This document shows positions 7,554 through 15,154 of a DNA stretch of 34,018 bases, one piece after another; the stretch's first letter is position 1, and each line of letters starts with the position of its first letter. Under the pieces are notes generated by a model. That model searched no databases. It had not been told where the DNA came from and worked only from the letters and a program-made list of their open reading frames with translations. The stretch spans positions 1-34,018 of the forward strand of contig NZ_JAACYI010000032.1 of the NCBI RefSeq assembly GCF_009996735.1. The letters are read 5' to 3'. Source of the stretch: Cellulomonas sp. APG4 (GTDB taxonomy: Bacteria > Actinomycetota > Actinomycetes > Actinomycetales > Cellulomonadaceae). Both the position numbers and the translations under genes were made by a program.

Positions 7554-9251
7554 TCAGGCCGTCCCGGCCGGGGCGTGCTCGCGCTCGTCGCTCGCGTCCT
7601 CGCGGCCCTGCTCGTCGTCCGGGTCGTGCCCGTCCGCGACTTCCTGCCCGTCCGGCGCGTCCCGGCGCTCCTGGCCGTCCGGCGCGTCCTCGGCGTCCTC
7701 GGGTGACGCCGGCTCCGGGTCGTCGGTCGCAGCCACGGCCGTCCCCCGCGTCTCGGCGGCCCCCCGCGTCTCGGCCGCCGGAGCGGCGTGGCGGTGCGTC
7801 GTCGAGCGGTTGTGTGGCTTGCGGTGGCCGCGGACGCTCGTGACCGAGCCGAGCACGGTGCAGTCCATCGCGGCCGCGACCGTGGTCAGCGCCGTGAGCC
7901 CGGCGCGCTGGCTCACACGCTCGGCCGCGAAGACGAGCGCCGAGCCGGCGAGCCGCGCGACCGCCATGCGGTCGGCGTCGCTCGCGGACGCGGGGCACAC
8001 GACCAGCACGAGCGCGTCGTGCACGTCGGCCAGGTGCCGACGGGTCGCACCCACCCACGACGTCGAGGGCGGCACCCACACGGACAGGGGGCGGAGGCGT
8101 CCACGGATCACGCCGTGGTCGTCGGCGCTGTCGAAGTCGAGGCCGAGGCGCTGGACCAGCTCCTCGGTGTAGCCGTCGGCGGTCGGCACCACGACGACGC
8201 GTACCGGGTGCTCGGCCTCGGCGAGGGTGCGCGCGAGGTCGGCCACGACGTCCCACGCCCCCGCGGTCGAGGGGTCCTCCAGGAACGCGAGCGTCCCGTG
8301 CCCGTCGGGCAACGTCGGGCTGCTCAGCACCCACTCGCGCACGATGCGCAGCTGGTCCAGGTCGTGCGCCGAGCGCGGGTCGACCGGCCCCGTCAGTCGC
8401 GCGACCACCGGGCCGGCGCCCGCGGCGACGACGTCGACCCCCACGTGCACGCGCCGGTCGCGCGCCTGCCGCACGAATGCGCCCACGAGTCCCAGCGCGG
8501 CGCCCACGAGCACCGCACCGCCGCCCACCATGACGCGGTCGGGCGCGTACGCGAGCGAGTTGTCGGCCGCGCGCGTGAGCACCTGACCGCCCGAGGTGTC
8601 GACGCCCTCGAACGAGCTCGTGCGGTCGAGCACGGCGTTGACCTGCAGCGTGAGGAGCTGGCGGTCGGTCTCCGCCTGCACCGCGTCGAGGCTCCCGGCC
8701 TCGGCGGCGAGCAGCCGCTCGTTGGCCTCGCGGAGCTGCTCGCGCAGCGCCTCGAGCCGGGACTGGTCCTGCAGCAGCACGGACGTGATCCGCTCCGTGG
8801 CCTGCTCGGAGCGGAACTCGAGGAAGGCGTCGGCGACCGCGTCGGCCTGGGCCTGCGCGCGCGCCGCGGACAGGCTCGTCACGGAGATCCGCATGATGGT
8901 CGTCGAGTCGATCGCGGAGACGCTCAGCCGGCTGCGGATGTCCCGCGGCTCCGTGCCGTCCCCCAGGAGGCCCGCTGCCCGTTCGGCGACCGCCATCGAC
9001 TGCACCGACGCGGCCTCGGTCTGCATGTCGACGAGGCCGGAGGCGCTGCGGCTCGCGCTGTACGGGTCGGAGGTGATGGCTGCGATGTTGACGACGCTCG
9101 TGGCCGTCGCGGTGGTCGGGGCGAGCGCGAGGTAGCCGGCCGCGGCCGTCGCGCCGAGGAGGGCGCCGACGACGACGACGCGCCACCGGCGCACGACCAC
9201 GCCGAGGTAGTCGCTGAGGGCCACGGTGGGCAGGTCGTCGTCGGTCCTCAC
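7554..9251 (-). CDS. Wzz/CapA-like chain-length determinant with kinase-dead BY-kinase-like domain
   Basis: The 565-residue polysaccharide co-polymerase-like protein begins with LSDYLGVVVRRWRVVVVGALLG, giving a first membrane helix near residues 20-45. An extracytoplasmic coiled-coil-rich region follows (QDQSRLEALREQLREANERLL), with a second helix near 255-275 (VMVGGGAVLVGAALGLVGAFV). The cytoplasmic part resembles the BY-kinase (CpsD/Wzc) fold in VTSL...DALVLVVCPASASDADRM, but I find no Walker A GxxGxGK[ST] and no terminal tyrosine cluster. It ends in a charged low-complexity tail. Such proteins set polymer length with Wzy. The start is GTG at 9251. The gene is opposite in strand to the rest of the locus and shares the divergent region 9252-9441 with the phosphotransferase. 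Confidence 0.82.
   Translation of the reverse strand: MRTDDDLPTVALSDYLGVVVRRWRVVVVGALLGATAAAGYLALAPTTATATSVVNIAAITSDPYSASRSASGLVDMQTEAASVQSMAVAERAAGLLGDGTEPRDIRSRLSVSAIDSTTIMRISVTSLSAARAQAQADAVADAFLEFRSEQATERITSVLLQDQSRLEALREQLREANERLLAAEAGSLDAVQAETDRQLLTLQVNAVLDRTSSFEGVDTSGGQVLTRAADNSLAYAPDRVMVGGGAVLVGAALGLVGAFVRQARDRRVHVGVDVVAAGAGPVVARLTGPVDPRSAHDLDQLRIVREWVLSSPTLPDGHGTLAFLEDPSTAGAWDVVADLARTLAEAEHPVRVVVVPTADGYTEELVQRLGLDFDSADDHGVIRGRLRPLSVWVPPSTSWVGATRRHLADVHDALVLVVCPASASDADRMAVARLAGSALVFAAERVSQRAGLTALTTVAAAMDCTVLGSVTSVRGHRKPHNRSTTHRHAAPAAETRGAAETRGTAVAATDDPEPASPEDAEDAPDGQERRDAPDGQEVADGHDPDDEQGREDASDEREHAPAGTA
7648..7775 (-). repeat. short in-frame repeats in the tail of the chain-length protein
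   Basis: CCGTCCGGCGCGTCC occurs at 7648-7662 and 7675-7689 (27 bp apart). CCCCCGCGTCTCGGC occurs at 7743-7757 and 7761-7775 (18 bp apart). Both spacings keep the frame and produce repeated ETRG and DAPDGQE units in the charged C-terminal tail. Replication slippage could alter tail length without breaking the gene. Confidence 0.75.
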
Positions 9252-9293
9252 TGCACCGTCCGTCCGTTTTCGCGCGGTTTGCCGGGAAGCGCC

Positions 9294-9299
9294 ATGCTA
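9294..9299 (-). promoter_or_regulatory. -10 of the chain-length gene
   Basis: TAGCAT on the minus strand lies 22 bases after CACCC of the minus-strand shared motif. It would start a transcript near 9288 with a leader of about 36 bases. The -35 position falls inside the shared motif. Confidence 0.4.
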
Positions 9300-9313
9300 A
9301 CCCTGGGTCGCAC

Positions 9314-9329
9314 GGCCCAGCGGGTGAAC
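9314..9329 (-). promoter_or_regulatory. shared surface-gene motif, copy 3
   Basis: The minus-strand GTTCACCCGCTGGGCC faces the chain-length gene and covers its expected -35 region. Together with copy 4 at 9361-9376 on the plus strand it forms a divergent pair in one intergenic region. Confidence 0.45.
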
Positions 9330-9360
9330 ATCCACGCCCACCAGGGGATCTGCACCTCGT

Positions 9361-9376
9361 CTTCACCCGGTCGGCC
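9361..9376 (+). promoter_or_regulatory. shared surface-gene motif, copy 4
   Basis: CTTCACCCGGTCGGCC ends three bases before a -35-like TTGTGG (9380-9385). It faces the phosphotransferase–glycosyltransferase operon, in the position of an activator site. Confidence 0.45.
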
Positions 9377-9379
9377 GTG

Positions 9380-9409
9380 TTGTGGCGGCTCGAGCGGCGC
9401 CGCTAGCGT
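9380..9409 (+). promoter_or_regulatory. promoter of the phosphotransferase–glycosyltransferase operon
   Basis: TTGTGG (9380-9385), an 18-base spacer and TAGCGT (9404-9409) predict a start near 9416 and a 26-base leader containing the ribosome site GAGGGA (9432-9437) before ATG 9442. Confidence 0.4.
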
Positions 9410-9441
9410 CACCCGGACCACCGGCCGAGACGAGGGATCCG

Positions 9442-10767
9442 ATGCGACGGACGACGCAGGGACCGGTAGGTGTGCGCGTCGTCGACGGCACCGGGACCGG
9501 ACCGCTGGACGACGTCGTCCGGCAGCTGTGGGCCCCCGGGCTCGAGCGAGACCTGCGGGTGACGGTGCGGCCCCGCGGCTCGGCGCGGCCCGCCCCGACC
9601 GAGGGCCGTGCGGTGGTGGAGGAGTACTGGGCCGTGCCCGACGCGCGGCGTGCCCGCCTCCTGGTGCCGGCCGCGTCGCGGAGGACCGCGGCCGCGGCCC
9701 TCACCGCGTACCCGGGCCTGCGTCCCGCGCACGTGCGGCTCGCGCGCGGGCTTCTCGGCCTCGCGGTGCGCCTCGGCGTGCCGCCTGGCCGCGACCTCGT
9801 GCAGGTCAGCGCCCCTGCGGAGGAGCCCGGTCCCGTCGCGCGGGCCGCACGTGCGGCCGGCCACGCGCGGGCGCACGCCGCCGTCGGGGTGCGCCGTGGC
9901 GCGAACGCGAAGCCGACGCTCCAGCTCCTCGACGACGACGGTCGCCCCGTGGGCTTCGCGAAGCTCGGCTGGGACACCCAGTCGTCCGCGTTCGTCGCGG
10001 TCGAGGACGCGGCCCTCACCGCCGTCGAGGGCGCCTCCGGCCCCTTGCCGACCGGTGCGGGCGTGGCGCACGCGCAGGTGCACGCCCCGCGTGTGCTGGG
10101 TCGCGGTGAGCGCGGCGGGCACCCGTACGTGGTGACCGAACCTCTGCCGGTCTCGGCACGCCGACCCGGGCGTCGCGACGCACCCGGCCCGGCCGAGCTG
10201 CTCGCGCTCGCGCCCGTCGTGCGGTCGGGGCCTGTCGCGGCGACGGCCCACCTGCGGGGGATCGGCGACCGCCTGCGCGGTGCGTCCGCCTCGACGGACG
10301 AGGGTGCGGCCGCCCTCGTGGCGAGCGCGCGCGCCCTCCTCGTCGCGCTCGAGGACCTGGTCCACCCGGTGCTCGTGGCCGAACGTTGGCACGGCGACCT
10401 CGTCCCGTGGAACGCGGCGCGCGACGCCGACGGCGTGCTGTGGGTGTGGGACTGGGAGACGGCCGAGCCCGACGTGGTCGCGGGCCTCGACGGCGTGCAC
10501 TGGGTCATGAGCTCGCCGCGGCCGGCGCCGGCCCGCGTGCCTGACGCGCTGCGGCGGCGCGAGGCCGCGATCCGTGACCTGCTCGCCGGCGTGGGCCACG
10601 ACCGGCGGGGGCAGGACGTCGTGCTCGCCGTGTACGCGCTGACCCTCGCGGATCGCGGTCTCTCGCTCGCCCGCGCCCGTGGGTCGTGGGGTCAGGTGCT
10701 CGTGGGGCCGGAGCCGTTGCGCGTGCTCACGGATGCGGCCTACCGGGTGATTTGTCCGGTTGGGTGA
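9442..10767 (+). CDS. APH-fold phosphotransferase of the polysaccharide locus
   Basis: The 441-residue protein shows the catalytic signature of aminoglycoside-phosphotransferase-like kinases near its C-terminus: WHGDLVPWN (His317-Gly-Asp319, Asn324) and, 13 residues on, the metal-binding WDWE (Asp337). An N-lobe lysine candidate lies in VGFAKLGWD. It would phosphorylate a small molecule, sugar or lipid with ATP or GTP; the substrate is unknown. Antibiotic resistance is unlikely given the context. ATG 9442 is chosen for the GAGGGA site four bases upstream; an upstream in-frame GTG lies in the promoter. It is first in a same-strand series of biosynthetic genes and 59 bases precede the next start. 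Confidence 0.68.
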   Translation: MRRTTQGPVGVRVVDGTGTGPLDDVVRQLWAPGLERDLRVTVRPRGSARPAPTEGRAVVEEYWAVPDARRARLLVPAASRRTAAAALTAYPGLRPAHVRLARGLLGLAVRLGVPPGRDLVQVSAPAEEPGPVARAARAAGHARAHAAVGVRRGANAKPTLQLLDDDGRPVGFAKLGWDTQSSAFVAVEDAALTAVEGASGPLPTGAGVAHAQVHAPRVLGRGERGGHPYVVTEPLPVSARRPGRRDAPGPAELLALAPVVRSGPVAATAHLRGIGDRLRGASASTDEGAAALVASARALLVALEDLVHPVLVAERWHGDLVPWNAARDADGVLWVWDWETAEPDVVAGLDGVHWVMSSPRPAPARVPDALRRREAAIRDLLAGVGHDRRGQDVVLAVYALTLADRGLSLARARGSWGQVLVGPEPLRVLTDAAYRVICPVG

Positions 10768-10789
10768 CGACTTGGGAGGTTCGGCTCAC

Positions 10790-10795
10790 TACGCT
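10790..10795 (+). promoter_or_regulatory. possible internal -10
   Basis: TACGCT lies 32 bases before the PssD-like start, in the 59-base gap after the phosphotransferase. No good -35 is present, so this is only a possible internal promoter. Confidence 0.22.
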
Positions 10796-10826
10796 GGACG
10801 GACACCCAGCCGGACCGGAGCTCACC

Positions 10827-11312
10827 GTGAACCACCCCGACGTGCCCGCCCCACCGCCGCGACGAGTCCTGCTCGTCGGCTCCTCCGGCGGGCACCTGAC
10901 CCAGCTCATGAGCCTGCGCGGGTGGTGGTCCGGCGCCGAGCGCGCCTGGGTCACGTTCCGCACCGAGGACGCCATCGGTCACCTCGAGGGGGAGGAGCGT
11001 GTGGCCTGGGCGTACTCGCCCACCACGCGCCACGTCGGCAACCTGCTCCGGAACACCTGGCTCGCGTGGCGCGTGCTGCGCAGCTTCCGGCCCGACGTCG
11101 TGGTCAGCACCGGGGCGGGGGTCGCACTGCCGTTCTTCGTGCTCGCGCGCGCCGTCGGTGCTCGCACCGTCTACGTCGAGGTCTACGACCGTGTGGACTC
11201 GGCGACGCTCACGGGGCGCCTGTGCCGGCCGTTCACCGACCGGATGCTCGTGCAGTGGCCCGAGCAGGCGTCGCTCTACCGCGACGCCGTCGTCGTGGGA
11301 CCGCTGCTGTGA
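10827..11312 (+). CDS. Alg14/PssD-like glycosyltransferase membrane subunit
   Basis: The 161-residue protein begins RRVLLVGSSGGHLTQLMSL and contains RSFRPDVVVSTGAGVALPFFVLARAVGARTVYVE, the hallmarks of the Alg14/PssD/EpsE subunit. This subunit anchors a split GT-B glycosyltransferase to the membrane and helps bind the lipid-linked acceptor, while the partner Alg13/PssE subunit binds the UDP-sugar. GTG at 10827 is chosen because GGAG (10817-10820) lies six bases upstream and the homologous N-terminus begins there. The stop overlaps the next start by 4 nt (GTGA), and the next gene supplies the PssE-like half, so the two products should form one enzyme. Confidence 0.87.
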   Translation: MNHPDVPAPPPRRVLLVGSSGGHLTQLMSLRGWWSGAERAWVTFRTEDAIGHLEGEERVAWAYSPTTRHVGNLLRNTWLAWRVLRSFRPDVVVSTGAGVALPFFVLARAVGARTVYVEVYDRVDSATLTGRLCRPFTDRMLVQWPEQASLYRDAVVVGPLL

Positions 11313-12751
11313 ACCGGTCCCACGCCGGTCACGGCCGGCGCGTCGTCGTCCTGCTCGGCACGGACGTGCACCCGTTCGACCGTCTGGTCACCTGGGCGGA
11401 CGCGTGGGCCGGCGACCACCCGGACGACGAGGTGGTGGTGCAGCACGGCTACACCCTCGCGCCCCGCGTCGCGAAGGCCGTGCGCCTGCTGCCGCCACGC
11501 GAGCTCGCGGCCCTCGTCGCCGAGGCCGACGTCGTGGTCACCCACGGGGGGCCGGGGACGATGGCCGATGCGCGGGCCGCGGGGCACCTGCCGGTGCTGG
11601 TCCCGCGGGACCCGGCGCTCGGCGAGCACGTGGACGGCCACCAGCAGCGCTTCGCGACGTGGGCGGAGCGCAAGGGCCTGACGGTCGTCGCACGCGACGC
11701 GGACGCGTTCCGCCGGGCCCTCACCGCGGCGCCCGCGCGGGGTGCGGCGAGCGAGGACGGCCGTGTCGCGACGACGACGGCGCGTGTGGCCGCCGTCGTC
11801 GACGAGCTGCTCGGCGACGGCGCGGCCCCCACGACGGGTCCGGTGCTCTACGTCGCGGGATCTGGGCGCAGCGGGTCGACGCTCCTCGAGCGCGTGCTCG
11901 GGCAGGTGCCGGGCGTCGCGACCCTGGGTGAGGTGCACCACCTGTGGGAGCGCGGGGTGCGCAAGGACGAGCTGTGCGGGTGCGGTGAGGCCTTCTCGCG
12001 GTGCCCGTTCTGGTCCGAGGTCGGACGGCGTGCGTTCGGTGGCTGGGACCCGGCGGCGGCCGACGTCGTCGCGCGTGACGCCGACGCCGTCGACAGGCAC
12101 CGCCGTGTGCCCGCGAACCTCCTGGCGCGCAGGCGTCGGCGTGCTGCGGTGCTCCGGTACACCGAGCACTACCGCGCGATCTACGCCGCGGCCCGGGATG
12201 TCGCGGGTGCGCGCCTGGTCGTCGACTCGGGCAAGCACCCCACCCTCGCGCTGTGCCTCGCGCAGGACCCTCGGATCGACCTGCGGGTGCTGCACCTGGT
12301 CCGGGACCCGATCGGCGTCGCGTACAGCTGGTCCAAGCAGGTCGAGCGTCCCGAGGCCCGCGAGGCCGAGGATGCGCTGATGACGCGGTACTCACCCGCG
12401 CTGAGCAGCGCGCTGTGGGGGCTGACGACCCTCGAGGCCGAGCTGCTGCGCACCACGCGCGTGCCCGTGGTGCGCATGCGCTACGAGGACTTCGTGGCGC
12501 ACCCGCGCGAGCGGCTCGAGGAGGCGTGGGCCGGGCTCGGGCTCGACCCGCTGGGGCTCGAGCGGGTCGCGACCACGATGCACCTCGAGCCCAACCACAC
12601 CGTGGCCGGCAACCCGATGCGCTTCCGCACGGGTGAGGTCGCCCTGCGGCCGGACACCGAGTGGAAGCAGCGCATGCCGCGCGGCGACCGCTGGGCCGTG
12701 GCCGCCCTGACCCTTCCGCTGCGCACGTCCCTGGGGTATCGCGATGTCTGA
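11309..12751 (+). CDS. fusion of Alg13/PssE-like glycosyltransferase and sulfotransferase
   Basis: The 480-residue two-domain protein has residues 1 to about 160 as the nucleotide-sugar-binding half of a split GT-B enzyme (GT28 C-terminal type): VVVLLGTDVHPFDRLVTW, then VVVTHGGPGTMADARAAGHLP with HGGPGT at 79-84. After an Ala-rich hinge, residues 178-480 are a sulfotransferase, with 5'-phosphosulfate loop GSGRSGST (184-191), 3'-phosphate motif LVRDPIGVAYSW (Arg332 onward) and the Cys cluster CGCGEAFSRCPFW. There is no frame break, and the start is GTG overlapping the PssD-like stop. One polypeptide would therefore add a sugar (with the PssD-like partner) and sulfate it using PAPS. The next gene overlaps by 8 nt. 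I do not know this architecture as an established family. Confidence 0.85.
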   Translation: MNRSHAGHGRRVVVLLGTDVHPFDRLVTWADAWAGDHPDDEVVVQHGYTLAPRVAKAVRLLPPRELAALVAEADVVVTHGGPGTMADARAAGHLPVLVPRDPALGEHVDGHQQRFATWAERKGLTVVARDADAFRRALTAAPARGAASEDGRVATTTARVAAVVDELLGDGAAPTTGPVLYVAGSGRSGSTLLERVLGQVPGVATLGEVHHLWERGVRKDELCGCGEAFSRCPFWSEVGRRAFGGWDPAAADVVARDADAVDRHRRVPANLLARRRRRAAVLRYTEHYRAIYAAARDVAGARLVVDSGKHPTLALCLAQDPRIDLRVLHLVRDPIGVAYSWSKQVERPEAREAEDALMTRYSPALSSALWGLTTLEAELLRTTRVPVVRMRYEDFVAHPRERLEEAWAGLGLDPLGLERVATTMHLEPNHTVAGNPMRFRTGEVALRPDTEWKQRMPRGDRWAVAALTLPLRTSLGYRDV

Positions 12752-13730
12752 GCACACCCGGACCGACGAGGGCTCCGCGCCCCTCACCACGCACGCCACC
12801 GCGCCCGCGGGTGAGGCGGCGCGGCCGCTCGTCTCGGTGGTGATCGCCACGCGGGACCGCCTCGAGCTGCTGCGTGCCGCCGTCGCCGCGGTCCGGGCCC
12901 AGGACCTCGACGCGCAGGTCGAGACCGTGCTCGTGTTCGACCAGAGCGAGGTGCAGGAGTCCTTCGGGGACGACGACGACCTGCGGCCCGTGCGTACGGT
13001 CGCGAACACGCGCACACCGGGCCTCGCGGGTGCACGCAACAGCGGGATCGCTGCCGCCCAGGGCGAGTACGTCGCCTTCTGCGACGACGACGACCTGTGG
13101 CTGCCCGGGCGGCTCGGCGCCCAGATCTCGGCGCTCGCAGCCGCTCCCGAGGCGTCGATGGCGACGTGCGGGATCCTCGTCGAGTACGAGGGCACCCGGC
13201 ACGCGCGCTCCCTGCCGCGCGACCGTGTGGTCCTGGCCGAGCTGGTACGCGACCGGCACACCGAGCTGCACCCGTCGACGTTCCTCTTCCGCGCGTCCGA
13301 CCTGCGCACGCGCATCGGCCCCGTGAGCGAGGAGGTGCCGGGCGGGTTCGGCGAGGACTACGAGCTGCTGCTGCGCGCCGCGCGCTCGGGCCCGATCGTC
13401 AACGTCCGTGAGCCGCTCGTCGTGGTGCGCTGGCACGGGTCGTCCTTCTTCTTCCAGAGGTGGGCGACCATGGCGGCGGGGCTCGGCTGGATCCTCGAGC
13501 GGTTCGAGGAGTTCGACGCCGACGCGCGCGGGTTCGCCCGGATCCAGGGGCAGATCGCCTTCGCCCACGCCGCCATGGGCGAGCGTCGTCAGGCGCTGCG
13601 CGAGGTCCTGGCGGCCGCCCGGCGCAACCCGCTCGAGCCCCGGCTGCCGCTCGCAGCACTCGTCGCGCTACGGGTGCTGAGCCCTGCCCTCGTCATGCGG
13701 TCGCTGCACCGGTTCGGCAAGGGGATCTAG
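12744..13730 (+). CDS. family 2 glycosyltransferase
   Basis: The 328-residue cytoplasmic GT-A enzyme has the motifs LVSVVIATRDRLELLRAAV, TPGLAGARNSGIAAAQGEYVAF and the metal/nucleotide-binding acidic run DDDD (114-117, followed by LWLPGRL), as in inverting GT2 enzymes. GFGEDYELLLRAA supplies the ED catalytic-base region. It probably adds one sugar to the lipid-linked repeat unit. The first 28 residues are a variable Thr/Ala-rich extension; the ATG at 12744 overlaps the fusion gene's stop, and a later start is possible. The stop shares its last base with the polymerase start. Donor and acceptor cannot be read from sequence. Confidence 0.87.
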   Translation: MSEHTRTDEGSAPLTTHATAPAGEAARPLVSVVIATRDRLELLRAAVAAVRAQDLDAQVETVLVFDQSEVQESFGDDDDLRPVRTVANTRTPGLAGARNSGIAAAQGEYVAFCDDDDLWLPGRLGAQISALAAAPEASMATCGILVEYEGTRHARSLPRDRVVLAELVRDRHTELHPSTFLFRASDLRTRIGPVSEEVPGGFGEDYELLLRAARSGPIVNVREPLVVVRWHGSSFFFQRWATMAAGLGWILERFEEFDADARGFARIQGQIAFAHAAMGERRQALREVLAAARRNPLEPRLPLAALVALRVLSPALVMRSLHRFGKGI

Positions 13731-15154
13731 TGACGCCGGTGGCGCTGCCGAGTGCCGCCGAGCGCCGTCGGTCGGCCGAGCGGGGGAGCGGTCGGCCCGG
13801 CCCGAGGGGCACTGCGGGCCCGCCCCGGCGCCGGGCGACCCCGCGCACGGGGCTGCCGAGCTGGCCCGTCGCCGGGCTGCTCGCGGGCTTCCCGGTGTGG
13901 TGGCTCCTCGGGCTCGGCGAGCTCGTCTGGCCGCTCGCCGCCGTCGTGATGCTCGCCTACCTCGGCAGCCACCGGCACGTGCGCGTGCCGCGCGGTTTCG
14001 GGGTCTACCTGCTGCTCCTCGTGTGGATCGTCGCCTCGGGCACCCAGGTCGACACCGCCGGCCGCATGGTCGGCTTCGTCTACCGGCTCACGCTCTACGT
14101 CGCGGCGGCCGTGCTCTTCGTCTACGTCTACAACGCCCGCCGCCACCTCGGCCAGCGGTACCTGCTCGGTCTGTTCACGGTGTTCTTCGCGTGGGTGGTG
14201 CTCGGCGGGTACCTGGGGCTCGCGTTCCCGACGGCGACCATCCGCACCCCGCTCGCGATGGTGCTTCCCGACGGCGTGCTGAGCAACGAGCTCGCCCACC
14301 AGATGGCGGTGCGCCGGCTGACGCAGTACAACCCGGACGCCTGGAACGTCATCGACCCGCGGCCGAGCGCACCGTTCCTCTACACGAACAACTGGGGGAA
14401 CGCGTACTCGCTCCTCGTGCCGCTCGTGGGTCTCTACCTGCGCGAGGTGCGGGGGACCCGGAGGTTCTGGCCGGTCGCGGCCCTGCTGCCGGTCTCCCTC
14501 GTGCCGGCGTTCCTCACCCTCAACCGCGGCATGTTCGTGGGCCTGGGATTCGTGCTGGTGCTCGTCGCGGCGAGGTTCGCGCTCGGCGGCAGGGTGCGGG
14601 CGCTGGGCGGGATCGTGGCGCTCGCCGTCATGGCCGCCGTCGTGGTGCAGCTGCTACCGGTCACGGACCGCCTCGAGAACAGGCTCGAGTCGAGCGGGAC
14701 CAACGAGTCGCGCCTGACGGTGTACACCGAGACGATCCGGCAGACGCTCGGGTCCCCGCTGCTCGGGTTCGGGGCGCCCCGACCGGCGGAGGGCGTGTCG
14801 ATCGAGGTGCCCGCCCTCGGTACGCAGGGCCAGGTCTGGATGGTGCTGTTCTCGCACGGGTTCGTGGGCCTCGCACTGTTCCTCGGCTGGCTGGTCTGGC
14901 TCGTGGCGAGGTCGTGGCGCAGGCGCGACGTCGAGGGCGTCGTGATGAGTGCGGTGCTCGCGGCCGTGCTCGTCGAGGCCTTCTTCTACGGGCTGCTGGG
15001 GCCGGGCCTCGGCATCGCGATGCTCGTGGGCGGGCTCGCGTTGCGGCCTCCCGAGCGTCACCCCGACCTGACGAGCCCGCACGGCGCGGCACCACCCGTT
15101 CCCGACCCCGACGCGCGCCGTGCGCCGTCGATCTTCCTGAGGAGCCCGAGATGA
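13730..15154 (+). CDS. Wzy-type O-antigen/exopolysaccharide polymerase
   Basis: The 474-residue polytopic membrane protein has about ten hydrophobic helices after a 40-residue basic, Pro-rich cytoplasmic tail. The long extracytoplasmic loop with TNNWGNAYSLLVPL, then LTLNRGMFVGLGF and ESRLTVYTETIRQTLGSPLLGFGAP, has the look of O-antigen ligase/polymerase (Wzy_C, WaaL) proteins, where arginines in such loops are functional. Wzy joins flipped repeat units at the outer face of the membrane. GTG 13730 shares one base with the upstream stop; the ATGA stop overlaps the acetyltransferase start. A ligase role is possible, but the flippase and chain-length genes favour polymerase. Confidence 0.82.
   Translation: MTPVALPSAAERRRSAERGSGRPGPRGTAGPPRRRATPRTGLPSWPVAGLLAGFPVWWLLGLGELVWPLAAVVMLAYLGSHRHVRVPRGFGVYLLLLVWIVASGTQVDTAGRMVGFVYRLTLYVAAAVLFVYVYNARRHLGQRYLLGLFTVFFAWVVLGGYLGLAFPTATIRTPLAMVLPDGVLSNELAHQMAVRRLTQYNPDAWNVIDPRPSAPFLYTNNWGNAYSLLVPLVGLYLREVRGTRRFWPVAALLPVSLVPAFLTLNRGMFVGLGFVLVLVAARFALGGRVRALGGIVALAVMAAVVVQLLPVTDRLENRLESSGTNESRLTVYTETIRQTLGSPLLGFGAPRPAEGVSIEVPALGTQGQVWMVLFSHGFVGLALFLGWLVWLVARSWRRRDVEGVVMSAVLAAVLVEAFFYGLLGPGLGIAMLVGGLALRPPERHPDLTSPHGAAPPVPDPDARRAPSIFLRSPR

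Noticed and set aside
7267-9366. Long open frame (about 700 codons) antisense and out of frame to the chain-length gene
   Set aside because: Composition is Arg/Gly/Ala/Pro-rich without any domain, as expected for a shadow frame in GC-rich DNA; the overlapping frame has clear helices and family motifs.
9442-10767. Aminoglycoside-resistance gene
   Set aside because: Only the catalytic signature is shared; the protein is longer than typical resistance kinases and sits at the head of a glycan biosynthesis operon.
10737-10770. Two reverse-strand sites similar to the shared motif (AATCACCCGGTAGGCC and CGTCACCCAACCGG)
   Set aside because: They face away from the downstream gene, the first lies mostly in coding sequence and no minus-strand gene follows; kept out of the motif set.
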